This document shows positions 1 to 6,014 of a DNA stretch of 7,115 bases, in pieces. Positions within the stretch are counted from its first letter, which is position 1, and every line of letters begins with the position of its first letter. The position numbers and the translations under genes were made by a program. This DNA is from Thermoplasmatales archaeon (GTDB taxonomy: Archaea > Thermoplasmatota > Thermoplasmata > Thermoplasmatales > GCA-001856825), in assembly GCA_014874235.1 (NCBI GenBank), contig JACWAC010000058.1:1-7115 (forward strand), written 5' to 3'. A model generated the notes under the pieces. That model was not told where the DNA came from, ran no database searches, and saw only the letters and a program-made list of their open reading frames with translations.

Positions 1-260
1 GATGAAGAACCGGTGGAATCCTTGTTTTTTGGCACACCAAACAGCAAAATTGATTTAATGCCCAGGTCCTCATACTTCCTCGCCTTCTCCACCAAGTCGG
101 CCAGAGGGAACCTGTAAATGTCCGGCATGTTCTTGATTTCCTCCGGCTCGGAGAGATTTTCATCTACGAACATCGGCATTATCAGTCTGTTTGATCTTAT
201 CTTGGTTTCCGCGAAAAGATCCCTAATCTCTGGTGATCTTCTTAACCTTCTTAGTCTCAT
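1..260 (-). CDS. hemB: Porphobilinogen synthase (5-aminolevulinate dehydratase), N-terminal part
   Basis: HemB condenses two 5-aminolevulinate molecules to porphobilinogen in the cytoplasm. The gene runs off the left edge, leaving 86 codons. The translation opens MRLRRLRRSPEIRDLFAETK, matching the family's arginine-rich N-terminal arm (R-R-L-R...R-x-L..E-T). It is followed by LIMPMFV (family pattern L-I-x-P-x-F-V) and LLFGVPKNKDSTGS (family F-G-V-P..K-D..G-S). The metal site and the Schiff-base lysines lie outside the window. The start is the ATG at 258-260, inside the end of hemA (38 nt overlap). An in-frame TGA seven codons upstream leaves no other usable start, so the overlap is real. No Shine-Dalgarno is evident, so translation is probably coupled to hemA. 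It is the last visible gene of the leftward operon. Confidence 0.93.
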   Translation of the reverse strand, partial: MRLRRLRRSPEIRDLFAETKIRSNRLIMPMFVDENLSEPEEIKNMPDIYRFPLADLVEKARKYEDLGIKSILLFGVPKNKDSTGSS

Positions 261-1458
261 ATCTGGAAAAGTTTTCGTTCAAAATCATCTCCATGTTTGT
301 GACCGTTTCTGAAGATCTTATGTCCTTCGCATTCTTTATACCATTGATGACGAACCCGAGTAACTTGTTCCTGGCGGACTCTAGGCCCTTCCTTATCTGG
401 CCCGTCTTATCCGTCCCGTAGGCTTTTCTTTCAAAATACTTCATTTCCTCTTCAATGACCCTGTTTGAATATTCGAATATCATTTTCAGGAGTTCCTCCC
501 TGTCAACATTCATCAGCTTCTGAGAGAATTTGTCGAACTCCTGATTGACTGTTTTCAGACTCTTGGTTGCATAGTCGTTCTTCTTGTCTCTTTTTGCGGT
601 CAGTTTCTTTGAAAGCGATTCCATATTCACCAGCTTGACACTGCTGGGCATTTCTGTAGACACATTCGGTGGGGCTCCCAGGTCTAGAATTGTCTTGACA
701 TTTGAATGCAGGACGTCCTTCCTCTGCAATATGACGTCTGAAGACTTAGTTGCAGTCACGATCACATCATAGGACTTCCATTTCTTCTTATCGAAGTCCT
801 CGATGGTAGCTCCGAATGCCTTGGATATTTCCCTCGCTCTCTCCGCCGACCTGTTGCTGACCGAAAAATGAATTCCCCGTCTCGAAAGGAAACTGGATAC
901 CTGTGTACCTAGATCCCCTGCGCCAACAACGAGAACTTTCTGACCGGGCATTATGCCAATCTCGTCCAGAGCTTCACCCGCGACACTTCTGACGCGTTGA
1001 CCGTTTCCGTTGCCGTTCTCTCGTCTTGCCTTCCTGCCCACTTCGAGCGACTTCTTGACTAGTTCGTTCAGGTTGGTACCGGAGAATCCCTTTTGTTTTG
1101 AGATTTCCCACGCCTCCTTGACCTGCCCAAGGATCTCGTTCTCTCCTATCACCATTGAATCCAGTCCGGCGACGACAAGGAACAAGTGCTTTATCGCGTC
1201 AAGACCGTGTGCCACGCTGTGCTTTAGGGACTTACTGTTGACGTAATCTTCAATGAATTCTACCGTTTCCCTGTCTCCGGGATAAAAGTATATCTCGAAC
1301 CTGTTGCAAGTCCATAAAACGAGAGCTTCTTGAATACGTTCGTTCTTCTTTATGTAATCATAGACTTCGTCGAGCTGAAAGTCCTTTATGGTCGAAAAAT
1401 AAAGCGTGCCTAAGTCGCCATATGTGACTTTGATAAGGAATATACCTCCTTTCTCCAA
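223..1458 (-). CDS. hemA: Glutamyl-tRNA reductase
   Basis: GluTR reduces glutamyl-tRNA(Glu) to glutamate-1-semialdehyde with NADPH, the first committed step of the C5 tetrapyrrole pathway. The 411-residue product has the usual length. Visible motifs: LWTCNRFEIYF with the nucleophilic Cys51; HLFLVVAGLDSMVIGENEIL (about 91-110) with the conserved His91 and G-L-D-S-M-V-x-G-E block; a Rossmann glycine motif VLVVGAGDLG (about 175-184) for NADPH; and a helical C-terminal dimerisation region. The N-terminus is divergent: the usual S-H-K-x-A-P signature is replaced by VTYGDLGTLYF. A short N-G-N-G-N-G run sits near 148-153. The assigned start is TTG 1458, with AGGTG seven nt upstream; it is the only conventional start after the in-frame hemD stop. 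A stronger GGAGGT lies inside codons 4-5, so the start is uncertain. The gene follows hemD by 36 bp and overlaps hemB. Confidence 0.95.
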   Translation of the reverse strand: MEKGGIFLIKVTYGDLGTLYFSTIKDFQLDEVYDYIKKNERIQEALVLWTCNRFEIYFYPGDRETVEFIEDYVNSKSLKHSVAHGLDAIKHLFLVVAGLDSMVIGENEILGQVKEAWEISKQKGFSGTNLNELVKKSLEVGRKARRENGNGNGQRVRSVAGEALDEIGIMPGQKVLVVGAGDLGTQVSSFLSRRGIHFSVSNRSAERAREISKAFGATIEDFDKKKWKSYDVIVTATKSSDVILQRKDVLHSNVKTILDLGAPPNVSTEMPSSVKLVNMESLSKKLTAKRDKKNDYATKSLKTVNQEFDKFSQKLMNVDREELLKMIFEYSNRVIEEEMKYFERKAYGTDKTGQIRKGLESARNKLLGFVINGIKNAKDIRSSETVTNMEMILNENFSRYETKKVKKITRD

Positions 1459-1494
1459 TTCATCGCACCTAAATCCGAAACGTAGACGGTGTAT

Positions 1495-2145
1495 TTACCT
1501 TTTCGTGGTCAGACTCATCAAGATCGATCTAATGTCTGGCGTTCTAAAGCACTCCTTAGCGCTATAGCCAAGTGAGTTCATAGTAGCCTCAGTCGGCTGA
1601 CCTATCGCATACAGCTCCCTTCCTTTCAGGAATCTCTCCGCATTCCTGTAGAGAATCTCAAATGACCTTGATGACCCGAATAGAATTCTGTTCACGTCCT
1701 GCAACTGCTGGTAATCAGCGTCCCTGTTCTCCTCTGCCTTGTAGGCCACAACGTGATTAACGTCTATCCGGTTTGCCTTCATTTTGTCCAGGAATGTTTT
1801 TGAGATCTGGTCACTTGCTATGAGTGAAATGACTGATTCCGAACCGATCAACAGCTCGGCCAACCCTTCGGAGTTTTGAATCTTGGGCACCCTGCACTGC
1901 AGGGAATACAGATTCGCCAAGTAATCAGAAGTTTGCGCGCCGATGCAGTAGATCCTGTTGCTGTCTATGGCTACGTTGGACTTTTTCAGTGACAGAATCC
2001 CTCTCTTTGACGTGAAGACCACGGCCCCCTCGATGCTCTTCACTCCAGACAGATCCTGATAAACTATCTCGAGAACTGGGATCTGCACGACCCCCTTCGT
2101 TTCAAACTCCAGGGGTGCACCTGCATAGGCGACCTTATGAGTCAA
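1495..2145 (-). CDS. hemD: Uroporphyrinogen-III synthase
   Basis: HemD cyclises hydroxymethylbilane with inversion of ring D, giving uroporphyrinogen III. This family is poorly conserved, so the call rests on weak motifs plus context. The 216-residue product shows the two-lobe pattern: VVFTSKRGILSL (about 42-53, like the family F-T-S-x-x-x-V segment), a central SVISLIASDQISKTFLDKMK strand-helix, ILFGSSRSFEILYR, and a C-terminal AIGQPTEATMNSLGY (family I-G-x-x-T-A..L..x-G). It lies between hemC and hemA, the usual place. The start is TTG 2145, preceded by GAGGG six nt upstream, and it overlaps the end of hemC by 11 nt, consistent with translational coupling. It is slightly shorter than typical bacterial HemD (about 240-260), as seen in small archaeal versions. 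Confidence 0.88.
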   Translation of the reverse strand: MTHKVAYAGAPLEFETKGVVQIPVLEIVYQDLSGVKSIEGAVVFTSKRGILSLKKSNVAIDSNRIYCIGAQTSDYLANLYSLQCRVPKIQNSEGLAELLIGSESVISLIASDQISKTFLDKMKANRIDVNHVVAYKAEENRDADYQQLQDVNRILFGSSRSFEILYRNAERFLKGRELYAIGQPTEATMNSLGYSAKECFRTPDIRSILMSLTTKR

Positions 2146-2980
2146 TGATATCCCTCAATTTTCTAATGCTTGACTCCTGTATCTCCCCATTGAAGGAGAA
2201 ATCGAATCTTCTTTCTTCGTTTGCATAAGCAAATTTGACCACTTTATTGGAGTATACTGCCCTTATGCTGGCCGCAGTATTGCAGCCCATTTGCAGCCTT
2301 ACCATCAAGTCTCTTTCCCTTGAGGCCTCCCAGAGTGATTCCTGGTCCTGAATCTTCTTGAAAATGTTTTCGATCTTGCTACCCCGTTTCGTCACGACCG
2401 CGATAAACCCCTGATTAGGATCTGGAGGACATATGGTCTCGCTGATTGCCTGCCCTGGAGGAGATAGTCCCAGACGATCAAGGGCTGCTTTTGCAACAAC
2501 TATTGAGTCGAAATCTCCTTTTTCCCACTTCATGACCCTTGTATCGACATTTCCCCGAATATTCTCAAATCTCATTCCTTTGCTGTAGAGGCCGAGGAAC
2601 ACTTTCCTCCTCATGGAGCTTGAGCCTACAGTACCCTTGAAATCATCGATTGACGCCCTGGAAACAAAATAGTCCCTCGGATCAGCTCTCCTAGAAAAAT
2701 AACTGATGTTAAGACTTGGATCTATTTCATTAGGTATGTCTTTGGCCGAGTGCACAGCTGCTTCCACTCTCCCTTCCAAGACCTGATCATTGAGTGCCCT
2801 GACAAAAACACCCTGCTCTTTCATTTCGTAGAGAGGTGATTTCGTGTCCCGTTCCCCGAAAGGCTTGACCACAACCGGCTCGCTCTTCACACCGTGGATT
2901 TCCAGTTCTTTGGATATTATTTCATATTGTATGAGGGCTAATCTTGATCCCCTTGTTGCAATATTCAGGATCCCTTCCAT
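2135..2980 (-). CDS. hemC: Hydroxymethylbilane synthase (porphobilinogen deaminase)
   Basis: HemC polymerises four porphobilinogens into hydroxymethylbilane on a covalently bound dipyrromethane cofactor. The 281-residue protein carries nearly all family landmarks. These are ATRGSRLAL near the N-terminus; GVFVRALNDQVLEG (57-70); HSAKDIP (77-83) with the catalytic aspartate at Asp81; GSSSMRR (119-125) and RGNVDTR (142-148), the arginine-rich cofactor and substrate contacts; and Cys233 in the MGCNTAAS segment as the cofactor-attachment residue. That segment lacks the usual G-G-C..P pattern, having M-G-C and no proline. The length is somewhat short (family about 300-320), mostly from a reduced C-terminal domain. 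The ATG at 2978-2980 lies 16 nt inside hemL, without a clear Shine-Dalgarno, so coupling to hemL is likely. Confidence 0.96.
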   Translation of the reverse strand: MEGILNIATRGSRLALIQYEIISKELEIHGVKSEPVVVKPFGERDTKSPLYEMKEQGVFVRALNDQVLEGRVEAAVHSAKDIPNEIDPSLNISYFSRRADPRDYFVSRASIDDFKGTVGSSSMRRKVFLGLYSKGMRFENIRGNVDTRVMKWEKGDFDSIVVAKAALDRLGLSPPGQAISETICPPDPNQGFIAVVTKRGSKIENIFKKIQDQESLWEASRERDLMVRLQMGCNTAASIRAVYSNKVVKFAYANEERRFDFSFNGEIQESSIRKLRDIIDS

Positions 2981-4152
2981 ATTTTTCTCGCTTCCTCTGA
3001 TATGAATTGGAATGCCTTTTCGACTTCTTCATTGTTATGTGCAAAGCTGATAAAAATAGTTTCGTCGAAGGATGGTGCAATGTATATCCCGCTTCTCAAC
3101 GCTCTTTCAAACAAACTGAAATACAGTTCTTTTCGTGTTCTCTGGGCGTCTGAGGCGTTCCTTACGGGTCCTTCCGTGAAGAACACTGATAGCATTCCAG
3201 TCTGAGAGTTCACTGTTAGGCCGGATTCCGAAAGGAGTTTTACTGCAAGGTCCGTTAAGTCCTTCAGATGAGAATAATCCTTTTCTGAGAGTATCTTAAG
3301 AGTCTCGAGGCCCGCTGCGGCCGATACAGGATTTCCTGAATAAGTTCCTGCCTGTGGGAACGTTCCAGATGGTCGCACCTCTTTCATGATCTCTTCCCTG
3401 CCCCCGTAGACCGCCAGCGGCAGTCCTCCACCGACAATCTTGGCAAACGTGACCAGATCAGGTGCTAGCTTCTTCCGAGCGTAGAACGGGAAGAACCCGG
3501 TCCGATATCCAGTTATGACCTCATCCACAATCATCAGTGTTCCCGTCTCTTCTGTCACTTCCCTCACCTCCTCGAGGTATCCTGGTTCGGGATTTATGAC
3601 ACCTATGTTTCCCATAACTGGTTCTATTATTAAACACGCGAACTCCTTGCCGGAGAGAATTTTTTTAATGGCATCAATTGAGTTAAACTCGACCGACTCG
3701 GTAATATCTGACGTGAAGTTGAATGTATGCGTGCCGTGATATCCTCCATTGATCTTGAGAACCTTCTTGCGATTCGTGAAGTGTTTTGCAAGTCTTATTG
3801 CATGCATGGTAGCTTCTGTACCTGTATTGACTAACCTGATCATATCAAGGGAAGAAGACCTGGAAAGCAATTCCCCGAACTGGACTTCTTGTTCGGTTGG
3901 CGCTCCGAATAGTGTTCCCATTTCGATTGTTTCCGCTACCCGCTTAACCACTCTTTCTGGGGAATGGCCGAGTATCAGAGGACCGTAGGCCAACAAGAAA
4001 TCTAAGTACTCCTTCTCGTCGACATCCCATATTCTGGAACCCTTGCCTCTCTTCATGAATCTGGGATAGGGTGGATAGAATCTTACCGGACTGTTCACCC
4101 CCTTGGGGAATATCTTTGATGCCCTTTCGAATAGCTCTTGGCTCCTGGTCAG
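2965..4152 (-). CDS. hemL: Glutamate-1-semialdehyde 2,1-aminomutase, probable CTG start
   Basis: HemL is a PLP enzyme converting glutamate-1-semialdehyde to 5-aminolevulinate, the partner of HemA. Seen: NSPVRFYPPYPRF, KGSRIWDVDEKEYLDFL, GTEATMHAIRLAK, GGYHGTH, IVDEVITGYR (PLP-ring aspartate) and FAKIVGGGLPLAVYGG, whose lysine (238 counting from the CTG) forms the Schiff base. The first conventional start, GTG 4098, would begin at NSPVRF and lose the conserved leader. Reading on upstream gives TRSQELFERASKIFPKG, which fits the family N-terminus, and no ATG, GTG or TTG precedes it before an in-frame TGA (4258-4260). I therefore choose CTG 4150-4152, with GGGGTG five nt upstream. It overlaps the previous stop as CTGA. 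The result is 395 residues against about 425-430; the shortfall lies mainly after YHG, where the gating-loop segment is missing. Confidence 0.93.
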   Translation of the reverse strand: MTRSQELFERASKIFPKGVNSPVRFYPPYPRFMKRGKGSRIWDVDEKEYLDFLLAYGPLILGHSPERVVKRVAETIEMGTLFGAPTEQEVQFGELLSRSSSLDMIRLVNTGTEATMHAIRLAKHFTNRKKVLKINGGYHGTHTFNFTSDITESVEFNSIDAIKKILSGKEFACLIIEPVMGNIGVINPEPGYLEEVREVTEETGTLMIVDEVITGYRTGFFPFYARKKLAPDLVTFAKIVGGGLPLAVYGGREEIMKEVRPSGTFPQAGTYSGNPVSAAAGLETLKILSEKDYSHLKDLTDLAVKLLSESGLTVNSQTGMLSVFFTEGPVRNASDAQRTRKELYFSLFERALRSGIYIAPSFDETIFISFAHNNEEVEKAFQFISEEARKIWKGS

Positions 4153-4655
4153 AAGAACACCCCGGCGAGTAACTGGGCTATCAATATTATCACGACCATC
4201 AGTCCGACGGTGATGAATGAAAACAGGTGTGATAATCGTCTGAGCCTTTTGAGCTCGTCAAACTTCCCCGCTTCAGCTAGCTTTGGAAATTTCTTTCCAT
4301 GCCACAGGTTGTTTCCGTAGAGCAATCCATACATCAGTGCCACTGCCACGATCTTCACCGTCAGGACGTACCCCCACTGAGTATTTATAGCACTTGAAAA
4401 ATTCGTGAAGTAGGAGGGGTGATAGAGATAAACCAAAAGAATGCCTGTAACTGTCAGCAGGACTATAGAGATGTTTGTCCAGAAGGCGTACCTCTTGCCC
4501 ATGAAAGACATGAATCTTGTTCTCTGCTTTTCATCCGGCATCGCTTCACTGCTAGCAGGCCACACGATCACCCAAACAAAAATTGAAGAACCTACTAGAA
4601 AAACAGCGCATATTATGTGAATGAACAAAACTGCATCAAATAATAGATCAGACAT
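4149..4655 (-). CDS. Four-helix membrane protein of HemJ/CopD type, candidate porphyrinogen oxidase
   Basis: This 168-residue integral membrane protein has four predicted helices at roughly 9-33, 57-79, 94-118 and 143-167. Seen: a histidine early in helix 1 (IHIICAV, His13), a W-G-Y..x-K motif entering helix 3 (Trp94, Lys101), and His143 at the start of helix 4 within LRRLSHLFSF. This size, the helix-1 histidine and the helix-3 lysine recall HemJ, the haem-binding protoporphyrinogen IX oxidase, and the related CopD-type four-helix fold. HemJ hallmarks such as the W-F-A-G-L-F-Y-L-P stretch are absent, so this is a remote match. Its position inside a haem operon, 12 bp after the radical SAM gene and overlapping hemL by 4 nt, suggests oxidation of a porphyrinogen at the membrane. 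A haem or copper transport role is the alternative. The start is ATG 4653-4655. Confidence 0.7.
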   Translation of the reverse strand: MSDLLFDAVLFIHIICAVFLVGSSIFVWVIVWPASSEAMPDEKQRTRFMSFMGKRYAFWTNISIVLLTVTGILLVYLYHPSYFTNFSSAINTQWGYVLTVKIVAVALMYGLLYGNNLWHGKKFPKLAEAGKFDELKRLRRLSHLFSFITVGLMVVIILIAQLLAGVFF

Positions 4656-4667
4656 AACAATGCCAGA

Positions 4668-5798
4668 TTACGTAGCGCTATTCAAAGCTTTCACGCTTTT
4701 CGGTACATAAACGCAACGCGGGTCTTCCTGGAAGATGTCTCCGAAATAACTGTATGCCCTGGATCTGGAGCCGCCACATACATCGGAATACTCGCAGGCT
4801 CCGCATCTTCCTTTGAAGTTCCGGGAGTCTCGCAACTTGATCAGAGTCTCGCTGTTTCTGTATATATCTACAATCGTCTTTTCCTTCACACTACCTAGCC
4901 TGATTGGAAGGAATCCAGATGGATTAACGTCACCGTTATGAGCAACGAAAATTATGCCCTTACCATCTCTGGTCTGACTGGTGTGTCCCTTGGATCTGTC
5001 TCCTGGTTTTCCGAGAAGACCTATCGTGTCTTCCACCAATTTTGCGTAAAGACTGCCACCCCTGTACTCACTCCTCTCCCTCTCCAGCAGAATTCTCCTG
5101 AAGAAAGGTGCCTCGACTGTTCTGATAGAGATCCCATACCTTGACGCGAATTCCAGATAATTAAACACGTCCTCGTATGCTTCGGTTTCGAGATCCTCCC
5201 TGTCGATGCCTCTACCCGTCTTTATCAGGGAGAATACCTCCCAGGTCTTGACTTTGGTATCGAGCAGAATTTTCAGGAGTTGTGGTAGCTCGTAAACGTT
5301 TCTCTTAAATACTGTCGTGTTTATCTGGAGGGTGAACCCTTCGGAGATTATCCTTCTCGCCAAGTCGAGAGTCTTGTCGAAAGTTCCGATGTATCCCCTC
5401 AACCAATCGTGACTATCGGATGATGCTCCGTCCAAGCTGAGCGATAGTGATTTGACTCCGTACTTCTTCATTAAGCCAAACGCTTTCTCATCTAGGAGCG
5501 GTGTTGCGCTCGGAGACATTGAAGTTGGAATTCCAAGTTCTTTCGTTCTCTTCAAGATTTCTTCAAGTCCACTCTTCTTCATTATATCCCCACCGGTCAG
5601 TATTAGGACAGGGTAAGGAGACTCAAACCCCCTAATTTGTTCAACAAATGAAAGGGACTCGTCCAAGTTCATTTCGTCTGGCAAGGCATCTACCAGTGCG
5701 GATGCCCTGCAGTGTTTGCACGCAAGGTCGCACGCTTTAGTGGTTTCCCAGAAAATCAGTATGGGCTTGGAATTGTAATCGATCGGACGGGGATTCAC
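4668..5798 (-). CDS. Radical SAM/SPASM protein of haem operon (AhbD/NirJ-like)
   Basis: This 376-residue radical SAM enzyme has an N-terminal core with a CxxxCxxC cluster (Cys23, Cys27, Cys30 in KACDLACKHCRA), the GGD substrate-side motif in ILTGGDIMKK, and SLSLDGAS on a barrel strand. The C-terminus is SPASM/twitch-like, with Cys332, Cys335, Cys341 and Cys362 in the CGACEYSDVCGGSRSRAY region followed by DPRC, for one or more auxiliary Fe-S clusters. WETTKACDLACKHCRA and CGGSRSRAY recall the AhbD (haem synthase) and NirJ group; the EAPFFRRI and PSGFLPI segments recall the family usually named TIGR04053. AhbD oxidatively decarboxylates the two propionates of iron-coproporphyrin III. Given the haem operon, a propionate decarboxylase or coproporphyrinogen-handling role is inferred. 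The start is GTG 5798, about 25 nt from a TATA-like box and without a Shine-Dalgarno, which suggests a leaderless transcript. It is the first gene of the leftward operon. Confidence 0.88.
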   Translation of the reverse strand: MNPRPIDYNSKPILIFWETTKACDLACKHCRASALVDALPDEMNLDESLSFVEQIRGFESPYPVLILTGGDIMKKSGLEEILKRTKELGIPTSMSPSATPLLDEKAFGLMKKYGVKSLSLSLDGASSDSHDWLRGYIGTFDKTLDLARRIISEGFTLQINTTVFKRNVYELPQLLKILLDTKVKTWEVFSLIKTGRGIDREDLETEAYEDVFNYLEFASRYGISIRTVEAPFFRRILLERERSEYRGGSLYAKLVEDTIGLLGKPGDRSKGHTSQTRDGKGIIFVAHNGDVNPSGFLPIRLGSVKEKTIVDIYRNSETLIKLRDSRNFKGRCGACEYSDVCGGSRSRAYSYFGDIFQEDPRCVYVPKSVKALNSAT

Positions 5799-5819
5799 TA
5801 CTGGTGTAGTAATGAAGTC

Positions 5820-5827
5820 TATATAAG
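5820..5827 (-). promoter_or_regulatory. TATA-like box of the leftward haem operon
   Basis: The minus strand reads CTTATATA here. Its centre lies about 25 nt before the GTG start of the radical SAM gene, the spacing expected when an archaeal transcript begins at or next to the start codon. No Shine-Dalgarno lies between, in line with a leaderless mRNA. This would be the only promoter needed for the seven-gene leftward block, since the internal gaps are 36 bp or less. Confidence 0.55.
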
Positions 5828-5838
5828 AAAAACGTTAC

Positions 5839-5863
5839 TTCTTGAACAGAACTGTTTCTTGAA
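5839..5863. repeat. Paired TTCTTGAA motif with central dyad upstream of the leftward promoter
   Basis: TTCTTGAA occurs at 5839-5846 and again at 5856-5863, 17 bp apart. Between them AACAG-AA-CTGTT forms a small inverted repeat. Counting from the radical SAM promoter, the element sits just upstream of the TATA-like box, where archaeal activators or repressors often bind. It may be an operator for the leftward operon; no regulator is encoded in the window. The repeats are short, so chance is possible. Confidence 0.3.
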
Positions 5864-5891
5864 GATAGTTCTGCTCAGCACCCTTGGACAG

Positions 5892-5898
5892 TTTATAT
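5892..5898 (+). promoter_or_regulatory. Possible TATA-like box ahead of the small ORF
   Basis: TTTATAT on the plus strand, centred 19 nt before the ATG at 5914. That is somewhat close for a leaderless start at that ATG, since about 25 nt would be usual. It may instead drive a transcript that begins within the small ORF and runs on into hemE. Weak call from sequence alone. Confidence 0.3.
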
Positions 5899-5913
5899 GG
5901 AGTATTTCAACCC

Positions 5914-6003
5914 ATGACGGAAAAGCACCGCTTGATTGCTTCAGATTCTGTCGTTCCGCTCGACGCGGTAGAAAACCTTGCCGTTGATGAATTGAAGCAT
6001 TGA
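5914..6003 (+). CDS. Possible 29-residue small protein or leader upstream of hemE
   Basis: An ATG-initiated ORF of 29 codons ends with TGA at 6001-6003, 32 nt before hemE. The peptide starts MTEKHRLIAS and ends VDELKH. It is acidic in its second half, with no membrane segment, cysteine or haem-binding CP motif. I do not recognise it. A TATA-like heptamer lies upstream, but no Shine-Dalgarno is convincing. It could be a leader peptide, a remnant of a longer gene, or a chance ORF, since 29 open codons are not rare. Confidence 0.25.
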   Translation: MTEKHRLIASDSVVPLDAVENLAVDELKH

Positions 6004-6005
6004 AA

Positions 6006-6014
6006 AAATAAATA
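6006..6014 (+). promoter_or_regulatory. TATA-like box of hemE
   Basis: An A/T-only stretch AAATAAATA lies on the plus strand, centred about 26 nt before the hemE GTG. No Shine-Dalgarno precedes that GTG, so the pair fits a leaderless archaeal transcript. It sits immediately after the stop of the small upstream ORF, giving hemE and hemH their own promoter divergent from the rest of the haem genes. Confidence 0.5.

Noticed and set aside
990..1020. N-G-N-G-N-G codon repeat in hemA as a slippage-prone insertion
   Set aside because: It is only a few codons, uses mixed synonymous codons, and keeps the frame; too little to call a variable repeat.
3749..3988. 79-codon plus-strand ORF within hemL, and similar plus-strand ORFs over hemA, hemL and the membrane protein gene
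   Set aside because: All are antisense shadows of genes with strong family motifs, with no recognisable content or start signals.
4096..4098. GTG as the start of hemL
   Set aside because: It would remove the conserved F-E-R-A-x-K-x-x-P-x-G-V leader, which is encoded in frame immediately upstream.
5712..5987. 91-codon plus-strand ORF spanning the radical SAM 5' end and the intergenic region
   Set aside because: Most of it is antisense to the well-supported radical SAM N-terminus, it has no family resemblance, and its remainder crosses the promoter region.
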